Below are positions 14,401-26,400 of a stretch of 64,000 nucleotides of DNA, one piece after another (the first letter of the stretch is position 1; the number at the start of each line of letters is the position of its first letter). The notes beneath the pieces are model-generated. The model was not told the DNA's origin and did no database searches. It worked only from the letters and a program-made list of their open reading frames with translations. The stretch comes from Prostheceraeus crozeri. Its lineage: Eukaryota; Platyhelminthes; Polycladida; Euryleptidae. A program made the position numbers and the translations under genes. The stretch covers positions 186,001-250,000 of the forward strand of contig CAJQUW010001746.1 in assembly GCA_907163375.1 (NCBI GenBank), written 5' to 3'.

Positions 14401-17400
14401 GTGAGAAATCTTTATCACACTGTTCATGTATCCGACGAAAATCATTCAACATTTTCATGCGTCTTGCTTTGTGGGCTGGACCCAGCAGGTCTTATATATC
14501 GTAATTAGTTTAAAATCTAGGTTAATGATGATTAATCGTATTGATCACGCAAGCTTAATTATATCACAAGTAATTTTGTCTGAGCTATTTATATTACTAG
14601 AGTTAATATTTGTAAGTCTCCATTCGGCTCTGTAGCAAAAGAGACTTGCAGAATTCTTCCACTTCAGACGTCCTTGACACCCCTAGAACTGTAATTATAA
14701 GTCATTCAAAATTATTGAACATGTGTTTCTAATGTGAAAATGATCAGAATTGATATTTCATGCATTTACAGTGGTGAGATGAGTAGGCTGCGTGAATACT
14801 TCGTAATTCAACATCGAAGTTGATTATGTGATATGATGCAAGTTCCGATTGTTTCCAGTGAATGTCAAAAATCTTCAGAATCCCCATAAAAGCCCTATGG
14901 GAGCTGTGGGGATGGCCTTAATCTCCATACCCACCCCATACCCATGGGGATCCCCACAGAATCCCCATACTCACGGCAACCCTGGAAACAACTCTTCCAA
15001 CTGAAGCGCTCGAAACTTCAGCAAACTCTCTCTGAAGCGGTAATTGCGGAGTTGACGGAACCATTCTTTGACAGTGAAACACATGTCACGGCCCACAACT
15101 ACATAGTTCAATTGCTGATCGCCTTACAGAGAAAAAAATGTCACACATTGGAACAATGAAGAGCAACGTTTTAGGTTGTCATATAAATTGTGGCATTTGA
15201 ACTCTCCTTGTGACAACCCCCAGTTCCATTCATAGGCGACAAATTCACTTTGTTTTCTCATTATGTCCCAACAAGACCACCAAGGACACGTGCTTCAAAG
15301 TTAGTCAAAGGTGTAGTCAAAGCTCCAATCATGTGTATTGGAAGTCCTCCTTATCAAAAAGACTCAACCTGATTTGTGAACTCAGAAATATATTGTCATC
15401 CATTTACTTTTGTCTTGGTGACTTTCTCTATTTTATTTTTCTTAACCATTTTCGTATTGGTAATAAAGATAAGACAAAACGATGTCATTAGTTGCGAGGC
15501 CTTTCGCCGATTCTTTTCGGGCAACACTTCGGAACGCGTACAATAAAAGAAAAATCAAGTCATTATATACAGTTAAAATGAAAGAAAGGACGGAGTTGAA
15601 GTCACTGCCACGGAAGAGCGAGCGTTAATACAGTTTGCTTCTGGACACATAAAACCGGCCGCAATGATGCTATCATTGTCGCTTCGAGAAATGGTAGCAA
15701 CATTGGGTGGCGAGCGCGAACCAGCTGCTTGAAGTAGGAGATCTTCTCGTTGGCGCGATCGAACGATGTACACGTCATCGTGTGACGCGTGACCGCGCTT
15801 GTCGGTGCTGCTGAAGATCGCCTGCACTTGTCCTTCATCAGCCATTGTGGAAGGTGTTCATCAGCTCGCTTGGCCAACCACCTCTCCGTGCGTCCGACGT
15901 AACTGTCACCACAGTTACATGTGAATTGGTAAACGATGTCGGAGGCACAGGTCGGCGGCAGCGAATCCTTGAGGGGGCGAGTGCAGGCGATCTTCAGCAG
16001 CACCGACAAGCGCGGTCACGCGTCACACGATGACGTGTACATCGTTCGATCGCGCCAACGAGAAGATCTCCTACTTCAAGCAGCTGGTTCGCGCTCGCCA
16101 CCCAATGTTGCTACCATTTCTCGAAGCGACAATGATAGCATCATTGCGGCCGGTTTTATGTGTCCAGAAGCAAACTGTATTAACGCTCGCTCTTCCGTGG
16201 CAGTGACTTCAACTCCGTCCTTTCTTTCATTTTAACTGTATATAATGACTTGATTTTTCTTTTATTGTACGCGTTCCGAAGTGTTGCCCGAAAAGAATCG
16301 GCGAAAGGCCTCGCAACTAATGACATCGTTTTGTCTTATCTTTATTACCAATACGATCACGGCCAACAAGTGTTTTAACCATTTTCTTCTACCTACTTAT
16401 ATTGTGTGTTCAGTATTATAGATTTTTGTAAAAAAAGCACCGCAATGATTTAGAAGATGTAATGAAAACTTTAATAAATAAAGATAAAGTGAAAGTGACG
16501 ACGTTTCAGGTGATGCTACAACCATTTTCAAGTATAAAATCACACAAATGGTTGTGGCATTACCCGTAACGTCGTAATTTCGACTTTATCTACAAAAAAG
16601 TTTCATGCATATTTTTTGAATCAGTGTGGTACTTTTATTATATTATAATTCGAAGTACGTTTTGAACGCATTCATCATAACAAGCTTTCGATATTTCTAA
16701 ATAAGTTGGTGAAACTTTCCTCCAATAATATTTAGTTTCTATGTCCTTATCATGTGTCCATCTCTCAGATGTTAACTAGGTTCACTTTTGCTGTCCTACT
16801 TCATTCCGGTGCTAATTATGAGTAGAGCCGGTGAAGTAATCACGACTATGAATTCCTTGGCGTTGCTTAATATTTACAAAGAAGAATTATGCTTTTTATT
16901 CTTGTTCTCCAGCGATACCGACCGATGTCAACTAAGGATAAATGAATGAATCAATGGTTTAGCGTCACTACTCCCCTTACTGGGAGCTTGGACGGTGCTG
17001 AACTGCTGACACAGTCAGACTTTTATCTGGAGCGTTGTGATCTTTTAGTCCAGATGACCTTCCTGAAGACTTCCAATGATACTTTCGGGGCTCGACCTCT
17101 GGACCCAAAGATCGTTAGCCCAAGTACTACTGTGCCACGGAGACCGCTAAGGATAAATATAGCAAAATATTTCTAAAACCATCTTGGACCTTGTTCACAA
17201 CTCGAATCACATCTTAAGAATGGAAGTCCACTTACCATTGCAGCATTTTCGTGCTTCTCCAAAATATCCTGCGTTGCAAGTACACTTGAAGCTTCCTATG
17301 GTATTTGTACATTTGGCATTGGAGGCACAAGGTTTCGAATTGCATTCATTAACATCTACAAAGCAAATAATTTTCATGAAGAGTTTTTGGATTTTTTTTG

Positions 17401-20400
17401 TCAATGAAAGGAGTGCCTGGATGTCATTGATGATATAATAGGAAATTTGACTTCTAATGTACGACATTTTTGAAGTTTCAATGTTTTTAGTAGCCTTCTA
17501 CAAATCAATAAATTCAATAATGAGCACATTGCTACTGATCCAGGTTATAGTTGTCTTTGACATAGACAAGCAAAACAAGTACTAAATTAATAGACAATAT
17601 TAAGCATAAATTATAAAAATGTTCGCAGGGAACAATCTCAGCACACAATTCTTGGCAATCGGAACTCCGCTTCGTCCTAAAAGGACTCGTCACAAGCTAT
17701 CACAGATGTCTAGGGTAGCTTGAAATATCTACAATGGATGTACAATAGACTTATGTGTCCACTACCTAGTCATGCGCCATTTAAAGAGATTGCTAAGTGC
17801 AATGTATATATACTGCACTTGTGTTTTGCACTTTGGGAGTGAAATTCGAAATCGCTTCAATTTTCAATCAACTAAGTGCAATATTTCGGCATCTGGATTT
17901 TAATACAATGCTCGTTTTCAGCTATCAACTTTTCAAATTCCTATAATCAGTTCAACTTTAGTCCTTGATATACTCCTCACTACAAGCAAATAGCAAAATA
18001 CATAATGGAAGATCCTGACAATACTGGTGCCATTACCATATCCTCAGAAATGACGAAGGCATTCGATAAACTCAATGGGATACATTGATTTGATAAAGTT
18101 CTTTATTGGTTGGTGCCAATCCACTATCAGACCTTATTCTGTATTATCAGACGCATCAATTAATGCCTTAATTTTTACAACAGATGACATAAGGAGCGAA
18201 ATTTATGCTGTGTAAGTTTTGCCATACCAGCTGCATCCAGTGGTAAACTTTCACCCGTGCTGTTCAGTGTTCATATGAAGCAGCATGCCAATTTTTATTC
18301 TTGATATACAATTAATTTTGAGTGATTATGATACCATTTTTTTATTTTTCCCGGAATCGCAGGATAAACGAAAAGCTTTTATATTAAACGCAAACCAGTT
18401 CTTCGGATATTTCATAGTACAAAAAAGATTTTTGGTTTTTATTACAGCGTGGATTATGTAAATCAGAAAAGAAGTCAAAGACGTCATTTTCTTTATGTAA
18501 TCATCGAATCAAGTATAGCATCATGCTTATAAACGAATTGGCAGCCTGTGATCATTTTCGGAATGCGATATCGCTCAAAAATCTTCATAGATGATCAATC
18601 TGCAGAAATGTGCATGATACGTTGGACGTATGGAGTGAGAAGATCAGAAGACATGTCGAATGAAGGAAGAGTTTGCTGAAGAAATGGATCTAGACAGCAT
18701 CTTGGATTCCATCTGACGACATAGATTTGGCGTTGATTTGGCAGTTTGTGGAAAAAGAATCAGGCAGAGTTGGTCAAGAAAGTCATTGAGATAAAAGTTT
18801 CTGACAAGCATGCTGCAGAACGTCTAAGAAAAAAATCTTGGCGCAATGTGATAGACGAGGATCTGATAAGTGCTCTTTCTCAAGAAACTGATGCATGCAA
18901 TCACCAGAAGTGGAGGACATCATTGAGCGGAAACCGTTCAACCCAGCATCTTCTGCAACAAAAAAGGAGTGTGACGGATGAGTGACTGACAATAGTTTCA
19001 TTATTTTTCGTATTGTGCGACTGTAACTGATTGCAATGATTTGAAAAGTGGAATTCATATCTTGCTCCCAATGTCATCGAATAAACATCCTATTCCAAAT
19101 AGCATCCGATGAATAGCTCTGCTGCACACCTATCGGCGAGTGATCTCCGAAGGCAACAGTTCCACATACACACATGCACACATATACTGTATATGTACAA
19201 TATTTCCACTTACCAGCACAGTGCGAAAATCCATTACCGGAGAATCCTTCATTACATTGACATTTTGGAGATCCTTCTATTAACTGGCATCTAGCATTTG
19301 GAGCGCAGCTGATAGATCTCTTTGTTATCCTGTTAGTTCCTGCGCAGGTGAATTCTGTCCTGCAGTCTTCAGATATCCATTTCGTTCCTTTCTGAAATAG
19401 GAGATCAATGCTGAAATCTTGTGATCCTGTAAAAAACTATGTCATTGCTAGAAAACACTCAGTAACCATGAAAGTCGATAACAGGATTTTACGCTCATTT
19501 ACGATCCACTGAGTATTCGCACTGCTTGTATATGACAATTCAACTAATCTTTCTCAGATCGCTGTTTAGCCGCGAGCTTCGCATGGCTGCATTCTTTGCT
19601 TGACTTTGTTAAAGAACACAGAAATCATAGAGACTGAAACATTAGTTCTAATAAATATATCCCAGCTCAGACATATTAAATTTTTGAATTTTACAAGATA
19701 ATTCGAAAATGGACAACGTATATGCTCGTAAACGGGAATGGTAACGTAAATGAGAGCAACTTTATATGCTCACGTTTCTCTCTACTCACCCATCTGTGAT
19801 GTATAACATGTTTGTAGTGATATTTCTAACCATACAGTCTGAGCATTAATTAAATCCCCAATCTGCACACAGTTTCGATTTTATTAAACAAACTCGAGTT
19901 GAGAATTAACACCACTTGAGAGATGTGCAAATTGTTACACTTTTGGACGAATATTCACGGATTTGACTACTGATCATGATAGCAGTACAATAGGAATTAC
20001 CAATCCTCTGTGTCATGACAACCTTGGAGAGGTAATGTCTGTTAAATAAGCAATTCGATGGGCAACTATTACTTTAATGCTCAGCCTAATTAATGATAGT
20101 AATTTCTTAAGCGTGATCATATCACAAACTACCTGCCACTGAAATAGCAAAATATCATCATGAAGACAATTATTATAAACAGGGGCTTAACTTAAAAGAT
20201 GCAAAATGGGTCCACATTACTATTCAGATTCAAGAAATGTAACATGAATTTGGTGAATCACAAAATCATGCCGCTGAAAATTGAATCAGAAACTTGAAAT
20301 TTCAGCCAAGAAGTACAATAAGTTCTCAACTTTTCCATGAAGACCTGAATTATAAAAAGGTTCATGGTATTTCCTTGAACATCAGCTTTATTTTCGCTTA

Positions 20401-23400
20401 ATTAAGATACTTCTTAGTTAGTGTTCATTCCTTTTGATATAAGCTTATAATAAGTTTCATGCTACTTATACAGTGACTTCACGTCGCTAGTATATAAACA
20501 CAGAAATAATTTGCAAAAATTTAGCTTCTTAAAAAGTGATCAAGTGTTTTTTAGACCGCAGGAACGTTATCTCTGCAAAAACTGAATCTTTTGATAGAAA
20601 ATGTTCACTGTATGCAGACATTTTTTTGAGTCGACAGTCTATCTACTACAGTCGAACCTGTCTTATTGCCAATTCAAGGGACTGTCATAAAAATTTGCAT
20701 TAACTCATTTTTTGCAATAATAGAGATAACAGACGAAAACACCTAATTTAGAAGTTACCACGAAAACAACTAATTGATTAGAAAAGTATTCAGTAATCTT
20801 GGCCTGTGAAAATCTGCGACCTAAGTCACATATGACACAGCTGCCTCGAGTTCAAAAAAGATTGTAGTATTATTGCGAGCTCATATACTTGCAGTATATG
20901 CATATGCAGCTAATGGATAGAACTGTGTGTAAAACTCATGTATGCCTGCAATTTAAGGCCACGTTTACAAAGCATTGCCGGTCCAATGCACAGTACCGGT
21001 GCGGTATAGTCTTTGTCTTATTAATCCTAGGTGAAATCATAATCTCTGCAATAACTCCATTGTTGAGGTTGTCAAGTTTTAAGATATAATTACAAGTACA
21101 TGTAGAAAAACGTAATCATGCACAGAAGTACTATGACATGATACTTTCAAAATGCGTGTTTATAAGAATGCTTATCTCACTCATGCTTATGCGACGTACA
21201 CGTTTATGTGTAGGTTGTTTATGATTAGGCTTCGGAAATATAGCCTATGTGCGAAGAAGGCTTGCATAATTCATGGATCTCATTTCCTACATTATCTGAC
21301 AAGATTGGATTGCTATTTTGTTTCAACGCCTATCGCAGATTGAGTGTTTTGGCAATACGAAAGGTAAAGTCTTTGAAGGGACCGCGAAATTTCATTGAAA
21401 TAAGACAGGTTTTGCAATAAGAGAAGTTGCAATAACATAGGTTGCATGGCTATGGTGAAGATAGGAAAAAATTTGGAACCGAGACATTTTGTTGCAGTAT
21501 GACAGGTTTTGCAACAAGAGAGAGGTTGCATTAAGATTCGACTGTATATCCTTTCTCTGTGGTTGTACACTATGCTGAAGAGGTACTTTTGCAAGAAACG
21601 CAAGTGAAATGGATGTGCTTTCATCCTCTTAAAATAAGATTGAGCTCTTTAAAAACAGAATCTACTCATTAAAGAAATCACCGATTTTTTAGGTAATGTG
21701 TTTTGAAAGTTAATTGCAATTGAGCAAGCAATTCTAGGAGTGAGTGCAAAAATGGAAGAAAACCGTTGAATGATACTCTATGTTTCTAACCATCGTGTAC
21801 GTGAAGTTGTATGCGCATGGGTTTCGTTCATTTATAATAAAGCATTGATTATTGCTATCAATGATGTATCTCAAATATTCAACCAAAGCGAATTTGTTAG
21901 AGTTGAATGCATGCGCTCATATATAAATAATTGACAATTTGGAAATATTTGCTTGAAAATTTTGATAATGCCAATGAAGAAGATGATGATGGTTTAACGT
22001 CACTATTCCCCCTTACTGGAGGCTTGGACCGTACTGTAACAGTCAGACTTTCATCTGGAGCGTTGTGATTTGTTAGTCCAGATGACCTTCCTGACGACTT
22101 CCAATGACACTTTCGGGGCTGAACCTCTGGACCCAAAGATCGCTAGGCCAAGTACTACTGTGCCACAGGGAACATTATAATGCCAATGAAGAGTGAAATT
22201 AAAATTGTATACCAATCTGATTGAATAAACGTAATCACAATATGACAAAATTCGATGATGAAATTTAACGTTTTAATGTAACTGATGACATGGTTTATAT
22301 TAAATTTTCAGAGACGAAAGAAAAAGAAATTCGTGTCGCAAGATTTCATGAAGATACTGAATGCTTTTCGAAGCTGAGCCTTTTGCTATTCAATAAGCAA
22401 CACATGCACTCTTTGAATGAACCATTAATTATAGTAGATATAAATCCTGACTTTAGGAGTATCATAAAACGTGTAATCAATGAATACATGTACTTACGTT
22501 TCGGTAGCGGTTTTTCTTGTCTTTACATCCACAGAATGCTAGACATTGTTTACCACTTCTTCGATAACCTTTATCGCAGACACAGCCTTCTTCGTTGACA
22601 GTGTGTTCCATGTCATTTGTAAGTGAAGGATTAACGTTTCCTTTGATTGAATCACAAGTTTTTTCATCTTCAGGCATTGAATATACGTAATGGGAATTCA
22701 GTCCACATCTTTTGGCTGTAAAGCAGTAATGATGCATTAGATGGAAGTCGGTCGAGATTTTCCGACCGGTCTGGTGGTTAGAGTAAATAGTCGTAGTATC
22801 TTTTGCAAAAAATGGCTTATTCGGGGGCGAAGAATGTCCATTATCATACCGTGTATTTTGAAAAATGTGAGAAAGATATATTTTACGAGTGTCAGTGTCA
22901 CATGCTCATGCAAGTTACATTCAGAGGTGGCTTCATTAAAGTGATGAGATAGCTCAGTTGGTTGAGGTACGCGCTTCGGAACAAAAGTGCAGAAGGTCGA
23001 GGGTTCGAGTCTGCCCGCCTTGGGAGGTACCACCAACCTCACTATTAACTAACTCTAACCTGGTGAGAGTTGCGAGCGTGTGTCGGCTTTCCAAAACCTT
23101 GACATTACTCTGTTAGAAAAAAAAAGTATGGTTGAACTGAAAGACTGCTCTCATAAATAAAAGGCAAATTAATTAGTGATGTTTCAAGAAACTGATTTCA
23201 GCTGCATCAAGGGGTCTTAAGCTACTATTTCAACATCATGCAAGAAAGGAATGCTATCTACTCTTACGGCATTTCAACTCTCTCCTCCATGTTGGTTGCT
23301 GAATATTTGAGTGTCGGCAAATTGCATCAAATTGTTCAAGATATTCACAAACCGTCAATGTCTTATTCATTTGGAGGAAAGCACAGTTATCCATAGTACA

Positions 23401-26400
23401 AGAGCTGCAAAAAAACAATAACAATGATCAAAAACAATTATTCGAATACTTTTAAGAAGAGAGATCTACCGTCAAGACCTAAGGTTTGATTTAATCTAGG
23501 ATTTTTATCATTTATTAACAAAGCTCCTACAATACGTGTTTCAAATTTGCTACTTCCTGTGTATTTAGCCGAAAAACAATTATTTATGTCACTGAAATAT
23601 GAACATATGCTCAGATGGCTACTTGCAACTGAGTTATAGTCCGGCAGCCAGAACGAGTTTCTGCAGGGAACGAGGCCGAAAGTGAGACTTTCACAGAATG
23701 ATGTGCACTCTATGCCTACTAAGAATCGGCACGTCTGCCGACTTCTAGTGAGTTCCTCTTCTTGTCTGACAGGATCAAAGAAAAACACATGTAAATCCAA
23801 TGGTACGCAGATTGAAGTTTTTGGTTAAAATCAAATTTTCCATGTTTTCTCTGATTAAACGAAAAGTACTAAGCCCAGAGTCATAATTTTTGACAAGAAA
23901 TGTCTTCAGGTCATTTCCTTTCATCTTCATGCACCGCTGTCTTTAAAGCTAAACACATTAAAATTTGGCGAGCATCTTAATGTCGGCAAACACAAGCAAT
24001 TTGAGCAACTTTATCCACATTCAACCACATTCTCACATACATTGCCGATCAGGAGCATGAAAATAGCACATGTACATCATAGGAAATGAGCTGAAGACAT
24101 TCCTTGTCAAAAATTATGACTCTAGACTTAATACTTTCCAGTTGATAAGTGAAAGCACTAAATTTCATTTTAGCCAAAAGCTGCAGTCTGCGTCCCGTTG
24201 GATTTACATGTGTTTTTCTTTGATCCTGTCAGACAAGAAGAGGAACTCACTAGAAGTCGGCAGAAGTACCTATTCGTAGTAGGCAGGAGAAGCACATCAT
24301 TCTGTGAAAGTCTCACTTTCGGCCTCGTTCCCTGCAGAAACTCGTTCTGGCTGCCGGACTATTACCTCATATGTTCTTTTATTCTTTGATATAATCTACA
24401 TTTCGTTTTTTTGTCCTAGGTATTGGGTATCAGGATCAACCCGACATTTAAAATTGCACACAAGGCATGATCGCATCAGCTTGATTTTTTTATCTTTCAG
24501 ACTAAAGTATATTGTCCTATTTTACAAGTGTTTTATATTATTTTAACATCATGGTTTAATTTCCCAAATAATTTGACAAGTTTGCGTCGGAGTTTTGTGG
24601 ATGCTTTACCTACAAACGGAAGTATCAAAAACTTGGTATCCTCCCATTCATCTTTTTTGATGCTTTTTTATTCGCACTATATTTTATTTCAGCAACTATA
24701 AATATAGTGCGGATAAAAAAATCAATATAAATGGTTGTCTTTCATTGTCAGCGTATGAACGTAGTATGCCAATTCATTAATTGCAGCTGCGCAAAATCAT
24801 TCCCGGAGAAAAAGGAATATTCGAACTGTACTTGATTCATAAATTGATCAAACAGCGGTAAATTTAATTTAAAGCGATATTTCAATTACAAATTAACGAA
24901 GCATTGCTGATTAATATATACCGCATCAGGGATTATGAAGATGTTCATAAGAAACAAGTGCCGCATCATCAATAGACCCCTGATTCCAGAATTCCGACCA
25001 ACAGGAACAGCGCGACTATCAAAGCTCCTAAAGCTCTTAAGAAACGTTTTAGTCATTCCCTTTTCCAGTTTGCTTTTTTTGCGTCACTACTCCACATACT
25101 TGAGGCTTGGACGGTGCTGACATAGTCAGACTTATGGAGCGTTGTAGTACTTTTAGTCCGGATGCCCTTCCTGCCGACTTCCAATGACACCTTCGGGGCT
25201 CGACCTCTGGACCTAAAGATCGCTAGGCCAAGCACTTAACCACTGTGCCACGGAGACCACAGTGCTTTTAAGTTTGGAAAAACCATAATTTGATGTGTCG
25301 TAATAGCAATTTAGCTTTGTTATGTCTCTTTTCTACCTTTTTGTAGTGATCTCTTTGTGAACAATAAAGATTGCTCGATTTGATTTGATTTGCTAAAACC
25401 CTATTCATAGCTGATCATGTCATGTCGGTCCTCGTCCGTTCTGCCATCATTGATAAGCTGCTTAAAATCTTGACGATCGATTTTATCGGATGCAAGCGTC
25501 AGCAGCTAACTCGAGAGGAAAATGCCATTACTTGTCAATAGGTGCAGACAATCCGGTTGCAACCGAAGGAAATTATGGCTCAACCACGCAATGACTGAGT
25601 ATGGGAAAATGCAAATTTGAAATTTACCGATGCACAGATGGGCCGATCTTGATAAAGATTGCATATTCTTGATGCTGATAGCACTAGAATTCTTTTAAAC
25701 CCAAAATCGAAGGCTAAATTTGCTCTAATTTTTGGAACAACTGGTTTGTCATCAACGCAGATATCGGACAATTTCTATGCATTAGAGCAGTGGTTCTCAA
25801 CCTTTTTTTGCATCGCAGCACACAATTGAGCTCTCCTTTCGCGGCACATTACTCTTAAGTTTTCTTCTCATAAATCCCTTTTGCAATAAAAAAAGAATAT
25901 CATATAAAGAGAATTTTTTCACATAAATACAACATATCCCGTATTCAATACCGGATATAAAATAATAATAGTGAATGTCAGTTGGACAGTAGTGCCTTGT
26001 GCTTCTATACTGCTGCAATTTGTGGGCAAATGTGAGACAGGCATACTCTTAACTCTTCTTCAATGTTTTTGAGTCTCTCATGTTTTTCATTTTTAATGTT
26101 GTTCGGTAAAGAAATCTCAGTTCACATGGGTACGAAGTCACATTGCAGCAAGACTGTGATGGCTTTATTAGTTTGATGTTCTATCACAGCAGAAATCCCA
26201 GAGGCGCCTAATGGCTGGGGTGCTTACTTCAATTTGATCCACGAACACTGGAATAAATGAACGTTGTTTATAATTGGAAGCACATTAGGGATGGAGCCTT
26301 TCTTACATGTGACCGAGTTGCTATTTATCCCACTCTCAATCTTTTTGTGCTGAGTGTTTACAGAGTACACAAAAATACAGAGTCCACCTATTTAAAAGTC

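Larger units (their letters stand above)
10776..14984. mobile_element. hAT element (family B), 4.2 kb, with Tc1 inside
   Basis: Ends CAGGGTTGCCGTG and CACGGCAACCCTG, flanked on both sides by the perfect 8-bp duplication GAAACAAC (10768-10775 and 14985-14992). Both subterminal regions carry repeated AATCCCCA/TGGGGATT and ATACCCAC words, probable transposase-binding sites. No hAT transposase recognised in the interior. A Tc1 element sits at 12421-13845. Confidence 0.88.

Noticed and set aside
15573-16235. Two nearly identical open frames on opposite strands, as if two genes
   Set aside because: They are the same sequence in the two arms of the palindrome. The meaningful reading is the Penelope-like GIY-YIG frame on the minus strand.
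23438-24389. Pair of open frames both starting [10 protein letters not shown]
   Set aside because: They lie in the two arms of the foldback MITE and are the same sequence read twice.
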